A stretch of 63,078 nt of DNA. Origin: Flavobacteriaceae bacterium (GTDB lineage Bacteria > Bacteroidota > Bacteroidia > Flavobacteriales > Weeksellaceae). The DNA lies in NCBI GenBank assembly GCA_030529185.1, contig JAUMXI010000004.1, positions 25,057 through 88,134 of the forward strand, given 5' to 3'. Made by a program: the position numbers and the translations under genes. Within the stretch, counting starts at the first letter, position 1. Every line of letters begins with the position of its first letter. Positions 8,900-17,883 of the stretch are shown one piece after another. The notes under the pieces are model-generated. The model searched no databases, was not told where the DNA came from, and saw only the letters and a program-made list of their open reading frames with translations.

Positions 8900-10105
8900 T
8901 TGAAAAAGAAAAAAATACTCATTAGGATTGGTTCGCTTCGCCACGGAGGAGCAGAAAAAGTATTGATAACTTTTCTGAAAAACTTGCCTTCGGATAAATA
9001 CGAAATAGATTTATTACTCAATCTTTATTCTGGGAAATATCTTTCGGAAGTTCCGAAGTGGATTAATATTTTTCACCTCAACAAAGGGGAAATGATCACG
9101 ACCAATCGCCTACAGGATATCCCTTGGAAAGCCTTTCGGGTAGGGTATCAATGGCTCTTGAAGAAGTTCCCTCAGCTTTTGTATCAATTCATTTTAAAAG
9201 GGAAAAAATACGATGTGGAGTTTTCGGCAATTCACGGGTTTAGAGATGAAATCCTTAATTCTCCGTTAAATGATTCCAAAAAAATCGTATGGATACACAA
9301 TGATTTGCGAAAAACTCAATTTTACCATTATACCGATGAGGAAATCCGAAAATTCTTTAGGTTTGACAAGATTTTGGTTATCTCCGAACATATTCAAAAA
9401 GATTTTGAAAGTGTGGCAAAAAACGAAGATGAGAAAAATCGCATCGTAAGAATTTATAATCCGTTGGATACGAATGAAATTTTGAGTAAAGCAAAAAGCA
9501 AAAAGCAGAAAGCAGTAGGCATCATTAAAACTGAAAAAAATCAAAGTCTTTTAAATGATTTCAAAGCATCTCAAATTTCCTTACCAACTTTTCTTTCTGT
9601 GGGGACGGTATTTCCACAAAAAGGATTTGACCGATTGCTCAAAGTTCATAAAAGATTGCTCGACGAAGGACTTCAACACAAAATCCTCATTGTGGGAGAT
9701 GGCTATGATTTTGAAAATATCAAAAAGCTAAAAACAGAATTAGGCGTAGATGAAACCGCTACAATGCTCGGCTTTACAGACAACCCTTACCCTTATTTCA
9801 AAATGGCAGATTTCTATGTTTTGAGTTCTCGCTATGAGGGGTTTCCAACCGTGCTATTTGAAGCCATAACTTTGAAGAAAAACATCATTGCTACCGATGT
9901 TTCAGGGGTTCGTGAAATGCTTAATAATGGCGAATTAGGAATGATTGTGGAAAACTCCGAAGAGGGGATTTATCAAGGAATGAAAACGGCACTAACCAAC
10001 CCCCAACTAATGGAAACTTACCAAGAGAGATTGAAAAATTACGAAATGCCTTTTAGTTTAGAAATGTCCGTGAAATCCATTACCAATATTATTGATGATT
10101 TATGA
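8900..10105 (+). CDS. GT4-type glycosyltransferase
   Basis: A 401-residue GT-B fold glycosyltransferase, probably acting at the cytoplasmic face of the membrane in surface polysaccharide or lipooligosaccharide synthesis. The N-terminal domain opens with ILIRIGSLRHGGAEKVL. The C-terminal nucleotide-sugar domain shows SVGTVFPQKGFDRLL, ILIVGDGYD, MLGFTDNPYPYFKMADFYVLSS and the E-x7-E motif in SRYEGFPTVLFEAI. TTG at 8900 is taken as start since no ATG precedes the conserved N-terminus. Residues about 193-211 (KAKSKKQKAVG and following) are encoded by a GCAAAAAGC-type simple repeat in the interdomain linker. It overlaps the next gene by 4 bp. Confidence 0.88.
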   Translation: MKKKKILIRIGSLRHGGAEKVLITFLKNLPSDKYEIDLLLNLYSGKYLSEVPKWINIFHLNKGEMITTNRLQDIPWKAFRVGYQWLLKKFPQLLYQFILKGKKYDVEFSAIHGFRDEILNSPLNDSKKIVWIHNDLRKTQFYHYTDEEIRKFFRFDKILVISEHIQKDFESVAKNEDEKNRIVRIYNPLDTNEILSKAKSKKQKAVGIIKTEKNQSLLNDFKASQISLPTFLSVGTVFPQKGFDRLLKVHKRLLDEGLQHKILIVGDGYDFENIKKLKTELGVDETATMLGFTDNPYPYFKMADFYVLSSRYEGFPTVLFEAITLKKNIIATDVSGVREMLNNGELGMIVENSEEGIYQGMKTALTNPQLMETYQERLKNYEMPFSLEMSVKSITNIIDDL

Positions 10106-10650
10106 AAACAACTTTACAAAAAGATTTTTATAGAGAGAGTGGCAAGTGGCTTACGCATTTTCAGATGTTGAAGAAATGTTTTAGCCCTAATTTGCATTTT
10201 ATCTATGTGTTAAGAAATTGCCAACGCTACCAGAAAACACCTATTTTAGGAGTGATTTGGAGGTTGATTTTAAGACATTATCAAATCAAATATGGATTTC
10301 AGATTTATCCTGAAACGGCGATTGGAGAAGGCTTTTATTTGGGGCATTGGGGGGCTGTAGTCATCAATCCAAAGGCTAAAATTGGCAAGAATTGCAACAT
10401 CGCTCAAGGGGTAACGATTGGTCAGGCAAATCGTGGGAAAAATGTGGGCATTCCAGAGATTGGCGATGAGGTTTGGATTGGAGCAAATGCCGTTATCGTT
10501 GGTAATGTAAATATTGGCAATAATGTGCTTATCGCTCCGAATGCCTATGTGAATACCGATGTTCCTCCCAACTCTCTGGTAATGGGCAATCCTGCTCAAA
10601 TTATCCCCAACGAAAAAGCAACAGAGGGGTATATCAATAATAAAATTTAG
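10102..10650 (+). CDS. Hexapeptide-repeat acetyltransferase, serine acetyltransferase-like
   Basis: A 182-residue acyltransferase with a C-terminal left-handed beta-helix (about residues 70-170): ETAIGEGFYLGHWGAVVIN, AKIGKNCNIAQGVTIG, IGDEVWIGANAVIVG, VNIGNNVLIAPNAYV. The SAT-type catalytic pair is plausible around GHWG. Overlap with the GT4 gene (ATGA) suggests one operon, where such enzymes usually O-acetylate a polysaccharide sugar rather than make cysteine; that is inference. The TAG stop is followed in the same frame by nine 21-bp repeats. Confidence 0.85.
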   Translation: MKTTLQKDFYRESGKWLTHFQMLKKCFSPNLHFIYVLRNCQRYQKTPILGVIWRLILRHYQIKYGFQIYPETAIGEGFYLGHWGAVVINPKAKIGKNCNIAQGVTIGQANRGKNVGIPEIGDEVWIGANAVIVGNVNIGNNVLIAPNAYVNTDVPPNSLVMGNPAQIIPNEKATEGYINNKI

Positions 10651-10669
10651 CGAAACCATCATTCCGACT

Positions 10670-10858
10670 ATCTTTTTAATGGTCAGAATAACCTTTTTGA
10701 TGCTTTTTACCACCTTTTTAATGATAAAAATAACCTCATAGGTCTTCCGAATGATATTAAAGGTCCTCCAAATGACCTCACAGGTGGTAATTACGACCTT
10801 TTTAATGATATTTTTGACCTCCAAGATGATAAATTAGACTTCGGAGGTCTAATTTTTA
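10670..10858 (+). repeat. Nine tandem degenerate 21-bp units (heptad-coding)
   Basis: Nine consecutive 21-nt units, several starting ACCTTTTTAATGAT or ACCTCnnAGGT. Read in the frame of the preceding acetyltransferase (after its TAG) they encode heptads of the type N/Y-D-L-F-N-D-x, open to a TAA near 10882. On the other strand they read as amphipathic Ile/Val/Lys heptads. No start codon or leader suggests an independent gene on either strand. From 10883 to 10946 nothing else is seen. Confidence 0.7.
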
Positions 10859-10946
10859 ATATTCATCATCTAATTTTTCATTAAAAAGGTCTATTGTTTA
10901 ACTTTAAAGGTTGAGCAGAATGTTTTAATGCTAAAAAATATTGGTC

Positions 10947-10980
10947 AAAAAAACAGCAACCTTTTTGAGGTTGCCGTTGT
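10947..10980 (-). terminator. Terminator of the SulP transporter gene
   Basis: Stem AACAGCAACC/GGTTGCCGTT (one mismatch) followed on the minus strand by a run of seven T. Confidence 0.8.
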
Positions 10981-10982
10981 TA

Positions 10983-12611
10983 TTAATAAGGATATCTTTT
11001 CTTTCTTTTGAGGACAGAGTCTTCGGAATGCCCAAGTTTAGAATGTTCTTCCAAACCATTAAGACTGATTTTCATACCTAATAAATCTTCCTGAACGCGT
11101 TTCCATTTTAGAATGGTTGCCAAAGAAGTGTGGTCTAAAAGCTCTAATTGAGCGAAATTAAAATTCACCTCTTTATATTGTTGTAAATACTCTAAAAACT
11201 CGCCCAATTTCATATTATTGGTAAATAAAAGGCTTCCTGTGGCTTCTACTTCTGCCCTATTTGGGTCATCATTTACAATTTTCATATTTAAATGAAGGAA
11301 ATCCTGAACCTTTGCTCCGTTCATCATATTGATGATAATTTTTAAGGCAATACCAAACGCCACTCCTGCCAATAAATCGGTAAGTAAAGTGACCACCACA
11401 GTAGAAACGAAAATTACAAACTGTCCTTTACCAATGTGGAAAATATGTGTAAATTCCTTTGGGTGAGCCAAATTAAACCCAACGAAAACCAGCATTGCAG
11501 AAAGTGCAGTGTTGGGAATCATCTCAATGAGAGGCACGGCAAAAATCACTGCCAAAAGCATAAATAACCCGTGGAAGAAATTTGACCACCTTGTCACTGC
11601 TCCGTTAGAAACATTGGCAGAACTTCTTGCCACCTCCGAAATCATCGGCTGTCCGCCCATAATCCCTGAAATTACATTTCCTATTCCCACCGCAGAAAGG
11701 TCTTTATTGAAATCGGATTTTCTTCTGTAAGGATCCACCAAATCAATTGCCTTTGCCGTTAAAAGAGATTCTATGGAGCCGATTAACAAGAATAAAATTA
11801 CAAACTGGATAAATACCCCCGTGTGTGTCCATAGCCCAGAAAAATCTACGAGCCAAATGCCATCTTTAAAGGTTTCAAAAATACTTCCGATTTTCACCAA
11901 AGAATAGTTGGCAACCTCCCCAACTGCGTTTTCATCATTAATTTGAAAATAAATTCCCATCGGAATTGCCACTACCAAAACCACCAGTGGAGCAGGAATT
12001 TTCTTTATTAAAGGATGTTTCACCATATTTAATGAGAAAAGTATCGCTAGGCAAGTCAGCCCAATAATCGTGTTTTCTCTATTGGCATTGCTGATGCTCT
12101 CTGGCAAAGTTAATAACAATTCTATCACGCCTTTTCCTGCCAAAGCATCAGGGGAAATGCCGAGCAATAGGTGTAATTGTTTGGACATAATGATAATCCC
12201 AATCGCCGCCAGCATTCCGTGAACTGCCGCAGAGGGAAATAAATCGGCGTATTTTCCTAATTTCAAAACTCCGAAAATGATTTGGATAATTCCAGCCACC
12301 ACGATAGCCCCCAAAGTGAGTTTCCAGCCTAATTCTCCACCTCCAAAAGCCGCTACCGAACCAGCACCAATAGAAATAAGCCCCGCCGCTGGTCCTTTAA
12401 TGGATAGCCTTGACCCTGCAAAAAAACTCACCACAATCCCTCCAATAATTGCAGAAACAACGCCAAAAATCGGGGGAAAATCGGCAGCTTTTGCTACGCC
12501 CATACTCAGCGGTAATGCCAATAAAAATACCAAGAACCCTGCCAAAGCGTCCTTGGTAAAATTTTCTTTCAAGCCTGCAATGCCATCAGCAGGAATTTTG
12601 TGTAAATTCAT
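10983..12611 (-). CDS. SulP family inorganic anion transporter
   Basis: Inner-membrane transporter of the SLC26/SulP family; relatives move sulfate, bicarbonate or other small anions. The start is set at the ATG of MNLHKIPADG (542 residues), 60 nt inside the longest open frame, because conservation begins there. About a dozen hydrophobic segments follow, including DALAGFLVFLLALPLSMGVA, AGLISIGAGSVAAFGG and IGNVISGIMGGQPMISEV. The last 100 residues form a cytoplasmic STAS domain (SLLFTNNMKLGEFLEYL, LELLDHTSLATI). The substrate cannot be fixed from sequence. A TAATTTTG element lies about 65 nt upstream. Confidence 0.92.
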   Translation of the reverse strand: MNLHKIPADGIAGLKENFTKDALAGFLVFLLALPLSMGVAKAADFPPIFGVVSAIIGGIVVSFFAGSRLSIKGPAAGLISIGAGSVAAFGGGELGWKLTLGAIVVAGIIQIIFGVLKLGKYADLFPSAAVHGMLAAIGIIIMSKQLHLLLGISPDALAGKGVIELLLTLPESISNANRENTIIGLTCLAILFSLNMVKHPLIKKIPAPLVVLVVAIPMGIYFQINDENAVGEVANYSLVKIGSIFETFKDGIWLVDFSGLWTHTGVFIQFVILFLLIGSIESLLTAKAIDLVDPYRRKSDFNKDLSAVGIGNVISGIMGGQPMISEVARSSANVSNGAVTRWSNFFHGLFMLLAVIFAVPLIEMIPNTALSAMLVFVGFNLAHPKEFTHIFHIGKGQFVIFVSTVVVTLLTDLLAGVAFGIALKIIINMMNGAKVQDFLHLNMKIVNDDPNRAEVEATGSLLFTNNMKLGEFLEYLQQYKEVNFNFAQLELLDHTSLATILKWKRVQEDLLGMKISLNGLEEHSKLGHSEDSVLKRKKRYPY

Positions 12612-12676
12612 AGTAAAAACAGTTTTTTTAGAATGAGTAATTTTTAGAAAAATTGAGGAAATGAATTCCAACGATA

Positions 12677-12684
12677 CAAAATTA
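12677..12684 (-). promoter_or_regulatory. Candidate -7 element of the SulP gene
   Basis: Minus strand TAATTTTG; TTG at 12707-12709 lies 22 nt upstream. The leader would be about 60 nt. Confidence 0.45.
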
Positions 12685-12713
12685 TAAAAAAACTAAAATT
12701 TTTCACCAAAAAT

Positions 12714-13232
12714 TTAACGGATTTTTTCTAAATATTGGCGAAAGAAGTTTTTTTGAGAGTCAAAGGCAATGTTTTCTAAAACCATATCTTCTTTTTTTAA
12801 CCAAATAGTTTCCGAAATTTCAGTTTTTGCTAAATCAACGGAGAATTTTTCCTCTACTCTGTATTCAAAAAACAAATCCAAAGTATTGTAATCAATCCCT
12901 TTATAATGATAAATATTAGGCAAACTCATTATAAAACGGAGGTTTGAGACATCAATATTGATACCTAACTCCTCTTTTAGTTCTCTAACGCAGGTTTGCT
13001 CTGCACTTTCGTTAGGGTCGGTAAAACCACCTGCCAAATCCCATTTTCCTTTTGCAGGTTCTTGATTGCGTACGGTAAGCATTATTTCATTACCACAAGT
13101 GATTAAAACGGCCACAGCCGCAGCACAATTGTGATACAAAACAAAATCGCATTGCTTACAGCTCCATTTTTTGCCTTCGCTCCAAAGTAAAACTTCAGCT
13201 CCACAGTTTGGACAAAATTTGAGTTTTTTCAT
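12714..13232 (-). CDS. NUDIX hydrolase with N-terminal zinc ribbon
   Basis: A 172-residue pyrophosphohydrolase of the NudC-like type. An N-terminal zinc ribbon has two CxxC pairs (FCPNCGAEV and SCKQCDFVLYHN). The NUDIX box follows: GGFTDPNE-x6-7-RELKEELGI, carrying the REUxEE metal-binding core. Such enzymes hydrolyse nucleoside diphosphate-X compounds; the substrate here is undetermined. It is the last gene of the thiL-deaminase-xerD operon, 8 nt after xerD. Confidence 0.88.
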   Translation of the reverse strand: MKKLKFCPNCGAEVLLWSEGKKWSCKQCDFVLYHNCAAAVAVLITCGNEIMLTVRNQEPAKGKWDLAGGFTDPNESAEQTCVRELKEELGINIDVSNLRFIMSLPNIYHYKGIDYNTLDLFFEYRVEEKFSVDLAKTEISETIWLKKEDMVLENIAFDSQKNFFRQYLEKIR

Positions 13233-13240
13233 TTTTAAAA

Positions 13241-14167
13241 TTAAATCGTTTTATTCCTTGGGTGGTATTTTAAAATCACTTCGTGGAGTTCTTCCGTATC
13301 CAAATGCGTATAAATTTCTGTAGTGGTAATGCTAGAATGCCCCAACATTTCTTGGATAAATCGCAAATCTACTCCATTTTGCAAAAGATGTGTAGCAAAA
13401 GAATGCCTAAATGTATGTGGCGAAATATTTTTCTGAATATCCGCTTTTAGCACCAAATCTTTAATCACTAAAAACACCATTTGACGGGACATTTTCCCTC
13501 TACGAGAGTTGAGCAACAAAATGTCTTCAAAATCCTTTTTTATCTTGATTTTCTCGCCATCTTTCCCTTTATCCCTTACATTGAGATACTGCTGAATGTA
13601 GCCAATGGTTTGGTCTGCCAAAGGTACAAAACGGACTTTTTCTCCCTTTCCTTCTACTTTTAGATAATTTTCCTTGAAATTGATGTTAGAAATTTTAAGC
13701 TCCGTAAGTTCCGAAACCCGAAGCCCACAGCTGTAAAGTATCTCAATAATACATTTGTTTCGTTTGCCCAAATCCGTGCTTTCATCTACGGCATCACTGA
13801 TTTTATTTACCTCCTCCAAAGACATCGTATCAGGCAAATAAATTCCTATTTTAGGGGCATCTAAAAGCGTGGCAGGGTTGTCTTCTCGCCATTCTTCTTC
13901 TACCAAATATTTAAAAAAAGTTTTAATGGAAGAAATCCATCTTGCTTGGGTTCTCTCGCTATATTGCTCATTTTTAGCAATTTGAAAAAGAAATTCTTGA
14001 AGCTGTTCATAAGAAATTTCTTCGGGAAGGAAAAGCGAGAGTTCTTCCTCCGAGAACTTTTTAAGTTTTTCTAAATCAAAAAGATAGGCCGAAATCGTAT
14101 GAGGCGAACAATCTCTCTCCAACCTCAAATAATGAGCAAAATCATCTAATCTCTCGTCCCAACTCAT
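13241..14167 (-). CDS. xerD: Site-specific tyrosine recombinase XerD
   Basis: A 308-residue Xer recombinase that resolves chromosome dimers at dif together with XerC. The N-terminal core-binding SAM-like domain covers about residues 1-95. All catalytic residues are present: R150 (CGLRVSELTEL), K174, H251 and R254 (HTFRHSFATH), H277 (LGHSSITTTEIYTHL) and nucleophile Y286. Position in a housekeeping operon and standard length argue for a core Xer enzyme and not a mobile integrase. Start overlaps the deaminase stop by 4 bp. Confidence 0.93.
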   Translation of the reverse strand: MSWDERLDDFAHYLRLERDCSPHTISAYLFDLEKLKKFSEEELSLFLPEEISYEQLQEFLFQIAKNEQYSERTQARWISSIKTFFKYLVEEEWREDNPATLLDAPKIGIYLPDTMSLEEVNKISDAVDESTDLGKRNKCIIEILYSCGLRVSELTELKISNINFKENYLKVEGKGEKVRFVPLADQTIGYIQQYLNVRDKGKDGEKIKIKKDFEDILLLNSRRGKMSRQMVFLVIKDLVLKADIQKNISPHTFRHSFATHLLQNGVDLRFIQEMLGHSSITTTEIYTHLDTEELHEVILKYHPRNKTI

Positions 14168-14592
14168 TGATTTTCTAATTCTTCTACGGAAATTTTTAGG
14201 ATTTCCACCCCTGCATTGGCAAGGAAGTCTAGTCCTTCCCTATCCGAATATTCATCAATATACACCATTCTTTTTATCCCCGCTTGTAAAATCAATTTAC
14301 TGCATTCTTTACACGGCGAAAGTGTGAGGTAGAGCGTTGCACCCTCGCAAGACTGAGTGCTTTTGGATATTTTTAAAATCGCATTTGCCTCTGCATGAAG
14401 CACATACCATTTGGTTTTATCATTCTCATCTTCGCAACAGTTTTCAAAGCCAGAGGGGGTTCCGTTGTAGCCATCAGAAATAATGGTTCTGTTTTTTACG
14501 ATTAAGGCTCCCACTTTTTTTCGTTGGCAATAGGAAAGTTTCGCCCACTCCTGAGCCATTTTAAGATAAGCAATGTCAAATTTATTCTGCAT
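14164..14592 (-). CDS. Deoxycytidylate (dCMP) deaminase family protein
   Basis: A 142-residue zinc-dependent deaminase that converts dCMP to dUMP for thymidylate synthesis. Zinc-site motifs are visible: HAEANAIL with the catalytic Glu, and SPCKECSKLI with the two Cys ligands. The N-terminal segment KMAQEWAKLSYCQRKKVGALIVKN (split motif: helix plus strand) is typical of dCMP deaminases. It overlaps thiL by 11 nt upstream and xerD by 4 nt downstream. Confidence 0.9.
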   Translation of the reverse strand: MQNKFDIAYLKMAQEWAKLSYCQRKKVGALIVKNRTIISDGYNGTPSGFENCCEDENDKTKWYVLHAEANAILKISKSTQSCEGATLYLTLSPCKECSKLILQAGIKRMVYIDEYSDREGLDFLANAGVEILKISVEELENQ

Positions 14593-15679
14593 TTTCTTCT
14601 TTTTTTACTTTGAATTCAGCTTCTTTTTGATTTTTTAGGTAAGCCTCCCAACCTTGTGCTGTGATGGTTATCAGTTCGTTAGAACCTTTGGCTACCAAAA
14701 AGTTTCCTTGTTCTTTTTCCACGGCATGACCTATCACCGTAAAATCAAAATGGTTTTTAATTTTATCATAATCCGTTGGCGAAATCGTGAAAATCAGCTC
14801 GTAATCTTCTCCGCCACTTAGTGCCGTCATTATCGGATTAAGGTTAAATTCTTCAGCAGTGCTAATGGTCAGCTCATCCATCGGAATTTTGTCTTCATAA
14901 ATTCTAAATCCTACTTGGGACTGGTCAGAAAGGTGCAAAATCTCTGATGCCAATCCATCGGAAATGTCCATCATTGCTGTGGGTTTTACGCCCAAATCCT
15001 CCAAAATCTTTTTAATATCCGTTCTCGCTTCGGGCTTTAATTGTCGCTCCAAAATATAATCATAGCCCTGCATTTCAGGTTGCATATTCGGATTTTTAAG
15101 ATACACAGAATGCTCTCTCTCCAAAATTTGAAGCCCCATATAAGCCCCCCCCAAATCACCAGTAATCACCAGTAAATCATTAGGTTTCGCTCCATTTCTT
15201 TTAACGATATTTTCTTCTCTCTCCAAGCCTATCGCCGTAATATTAATGACCAAACCCGTTTGCGAACTCGTGGTATCGCCACCCACCAAATCAAGTTTAT
15301 ATCGCTGACAAGCCAAAGAAATCCCAGCATAAATTTCCTCCAAAGCCTCTACAGGAAAGCGATTGGACACCGCTATAGAAACCAAAATTTGAGAAGGCTC
15401 GGCATTCATCGCTACAATATCGCTAATCCCTGCCACTACGGATTTGTAGCCCAAGTGCTTCAAAGGGACATAGCCCAAATTAAAATGCACGCCCTCTGTG
15501 AAAATCTCTGTGCTTATCAATATTTTTTTATCCTCAGGATTAATAACTCCAGCATCATCTCCCACAACCAAGAGCGTAGAAGAATTTTTTATCGGAAAAT
15601 GCTCCGTGAGATGTTTTATCAACCCAAATTCCCCCAACTGGGCAATAGGCGTAAGTTCTTGATTTTTATTTTCAAACAT
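14582..15679 (-). CDS. thiL: Thiamine-monophosphate kinase ThiL
   Basis: Phosphorylates thiamine monophosphate to thiamine pyrophosphate, the last step of the cofactor pathway. The 365 residues show the AIR-synthase-like layout: GEFGLIKHL near the start, VVGDDAGVI (ATP/Mg site), DLVGGDTTSS, VITGDLGGAYMGL, MMDISDGLASEI and ALSGGEDYELIFT. The C-terminal Lys/Glu-rich tail of about 20 residues is an extension. First gene of a four-gene operon; a TATTTTTG element (15721-15728) is about 40 nt upstream. No TPP riboswitch was seen. Confidence 0.93.
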   Translation of the reverse strand: MFENKNQELTPIAQLGEFGLIKHLTEHFPIKNSSTLLVVGDDAGVINPEDKKILISTEIFTEGVHFNLGYVPLKHLGYKSVVAGISDIVAMNAEPSQILVSIAVSNRFPVEALEEIYAGISLACQRYKLDLVGGDTTSSQTGLVINITAIGLEREENIVKRNGAKPNDLLVITGDLGGAYMGLQILEREHSVYLKNPNMQPEMQGYDYILERQLKPEARTDIKKILEDLGVKPTAMMDISDGLASEILHLSDQSQVGFRIYEDKIPMDELTISTAEEFNLNPIMTALSGGEDYELIFTISPTDYDKIKNHFDFTVIGHAVEKEQGNFLVAKGSNELITITAQGWEAYLKNQKEAEFKVKKEENAE

Positions 15680-15720
15680 TTTTTTATTTTTTCTAAATCG
15701 CTAAATTCTTGATTTCTTAC

Positions 15721-15728
15721 CAAAAATA
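15721..15728 (-). promoter_or_regulatory. Candidate -7 element of the thiL operon
   Basis: Minus strand TATTTTTG; no TTG at the usual distance. Confidence 0.35.
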
Positions 15729-15781
15729 CACAATTATTTAGATATTTTTTTATCTTTATGGCAATTTTAAATGATTTTACA

Positions 15782-17782
15782 ATGAATTTTAAACACACTG
15801 CATTAGCTTTGGCAACTCCTCTGCTCATCAATGCACAGGAAGTAATGACACCTGAAACTCTTTGGCAACTGAGAAGAATAAGCGTTCAGGCAGTTTCACC
15901 AGAGCAAGATTTGGTGATTTATCGCACCAGCCAGACCAATCTGGAGACGGAAAAAAACGAGCAGAAGAGCTATTTGCTCAATACGACTTCTACAAAATCC
16001 ATTCCGTTTGATTTAGGTAAAAAAAGCCTTATTCAATGGGATAAAAACGGGATTTATGCTTCAGAAAACGGCATTATTTTCATCTCAAAAGATTTAGGAA
16101 AATCTTGGAAAGCCTTTTACAGCATTGGGCAAGAGGCAGAAAATATTAAAATTTCTCCTGATGGAAAGAAAATTGCATTTAGTAAGAGTGTTCAATTAGA
16201 AAAAATCTACGGAAAAGACCGATATTCAGACACACCACTAACTACGGCACAAGTCTATACAGACCTAAACCATCGCCATTGGGATACTTGGTATGAAGGA
16301 AAATTCAACCATATTTTTGTGGTTAATATCAATGAATCTGTCGAGAATGCCAAAGATATTTTGGAGGGCAAACCTTACGATTCTCCTCAAAAACCTTTTG
16401 GAGGAAGTGAGGATTTCGTTTGGTCACCAGATTCTAAACATCTACTTTATGTTACCAAAGAAAAATTTGGAAAAGACTATGCTGTAAGCACTAATACAGA
16501 TATTTTCGCATATGATTTAAGTTCAGAAAAAACTCAAAACCTTACGGAAGGAATGATGGGCTATGACACGCACCCTCAGTTCAGCCCTGATGGGAAATAT
16601 CTTTCTTGGCAAAGTATGGCAAGAGATGGCTACGAAGCTGATAAAAATGATGTCTATATTATGGATTGGGCAAAAAAACATAAGTCCAACCTTACCAAAA
16701 ATTGGAATGAAAGCGTGACGGGAGAATATTTTTGGGCTAATGATTCTAAAAATATTTATTTCACGACGGCATTTAGAGGAAGCAAACAACTTTTCACTAC
16801 TTCTATTTCAGGGAAAAGCGTAAAACAAATTACAAAGGGAGATTTTGATGTGAATAGCATTTTTGCTCAAAATAAAAATCAACTTTTCGTGACGAGAAAT
16901 GATGCTTTCCACAGCCCAGAATTTTACTCCGTAGAATTAAAAAATGGCTCTATGAAGCAAATCACGGACATCAACCAAGATTTTTACCAAAAATTAAGTT
17001 TAGGACACTCCGAGCTCAAAATGGTAAAAACTTCCGATGGGAAGGAAATGGGCGTTTGGTTTCACTACCCTCCAAATTTTGACCCTAACAAAAAATATCC
17101 AACACTTCTTTATTGCCAAGGAGGGCCACAATCTGCATTAACGCCTTATTTTAGTCTTCGTTGGAACTTCTCACTAATGACGGCAAATGGATACATTGTG
17201 GTCGCACCAAACAGAAGAGGAATGCCAGGTTGGGGAACGGAATGGAACGAAGCCATCAGCAAAGACTGGGGAGGTCAACCGATCCGCGATTATCTTTCAG
17301 CAACCGATTTTGCGAAAACTTTGCCTTATGTAGATAGCGAGAGAATGGGAGCTGTGGGAGCTAGTTATGGAGGTTATTCTGTTCTGATGTTGGCAGGAGT
17401 TCATGAAAACAGATTTAAAACTTTCATCTCTCATAATGGATTATTTGATATGAGGTCTTGGTATGGCACAACGGAGGAACTTTGGTTTGCCAATTGGGAT
17501 TTAGGGGCTAATCCATGGGAAAACCCAACTGCTGATGCTTTCACAAAATTTAGCCCAAGCTATTATGTAAAAAACTGGAATACTCCGCTGATGATTATTC
17601 AAGGAAATTTGGATTTCCGTGTTCCTTATGAGCAAGGTCAGGGAGCTTACCAAGCGGCAAAACTAAAAGGTTTAAAATCTAAATTTTTATATTACCCGAA
17701 TGAAAATCATTGGGTGTTAAAACCTCAAAACGCACTTGTTTGGCAAAGGGAGTTTTTCAGTTGGTTGAAAGAAACTTTATAA
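15782..17782 (+). CDS. S9 family prolyl oligopeptidase-type serine peptidase
   Basis: A secreted or periplasmic peptidase of about 666 residues. The ATG at 15782 is chosen because it opens a signal peptide (MNFKHTALALATPLLINAQ); a start 24 nt upstream would weaken it. Residues 20-420 form beta-propeller blades (SPDGKKIAFS, FVWSPDSKHLLYVT, FSPDGKYLSWQSM). The C-terminal alpha/beta hydrolase carries the triad S528 (GASYGGYS), D611 (GNLDFRVP) and H643 (NENHWVL). Family members cleave dipeptides or short peptides from oligopeptides, which would suit a peptide-using Flavobacteriales lifestyle. Confidence 0.92.
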   Translation: MNFKHTALALATPLLINAQEVMTPETLWQLRRISVQAVSPEQDLVIYRTSQTNLETEKNEQKSYLLNTTSTKSIPFDLGKKSLIQWDKNGIYASENGIIFISKDLGKSWKAFYSIGQEAENIKISPDGKKIAFSKSVQLEKIYGKDRYSDTPLTTAQVYTDLNHRHWDTWYEGKFNHIFVVNINESVENAKDILEGKPYDSPQKPFGGSEDFVWSPDSKHLLYVTKEKFGKDYAVSTNTDIFAYDLSSEKTQNLTEGMMGYDTHPQFSPDGKYLSWQSMARDGYEADKNDVYIMDWAKKHKSNLTKNWNESVTGEYFWANDSKNIYFTTAFRGSKQLFTTSISGKSVKQITKGDFDVNSIFAQNKNQLFVTRNDAFHSPEFYSVELKNGSMKQITDINQDFYQKLSLGHSELKMVKTSDGKEMGVWFHYPPNFDPNKKYPTLLYCQGGPQSALTPYFSLRWNFSLMTANGYIVVAPNRRGMPGWGTEWNEAISKDWGGQPIRDYLSATDFAKTLPYVDSERMGAVGASYGGYSVLMLAGVHENRFKTFISHNGLFDMRSWYGTTEELWFANWDLGANPWENPTADAFTKFSPSYYVKNWNTPLMIIQGNLDFRVPYEQGQGAYQAAKLKGLKSKFLYYPNENHWVLKPQNALVWQREFFSWLKETL

Positions 17783-17786
17783 TAAG

Positions 17787-17815
17787 AAAAAGGCTTACAA
17801 TATAGTAAGCCTTTT
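17787..17815 (+). terminator. Terminator after the S9 peptidase
   Basis: Stem AAAAGGCTTAC/GTAAGCCTTTT with a 6-nt loop and a T-rich tail. Confidence 0.87.
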
Positions 17816-17832
17816 ATTTTTCCAATTCTAAT

Positions 17833-17868
17833 CAAAAAAAAATCCTTACCAAAAATGATAAGGATTTT
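17833..17868 (-). terminator. Terminator of the ribosomal protein cluster
   Basis: Stem AATCCTTA/TAAGGATT, followed on the minus strand by a long T run. It ends the 28-gene ribosomal cluster after rplQ. Confidence 0.87.
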
Positions 17869-17883
17869 GTGTATTTAAGAAAA

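Noticed and set aside
10270-10824. 184-codon minus-strand frame with Ile/Val/Lys heptads
   Set aside because: More than half is antisense to the acetyltransferase; the heptads are the reverse reading of the 21-bp repeats, and no promoter or leader supports it.
13241-14167. Tyrosine recombinase as a sign of a mobile island or integron
   Set aside because: Full-length XerD-type protein overlapping a dCMP deaminase gene in a housekeeping operon; no cassette array or att duplication nearby.
15679-15782. TPP riboswitch upstream of thiL
   Set aside because: The gap is only about 100 nt, AT-rich, and lacks the conserved CUGAGA and ACCUGA elements.
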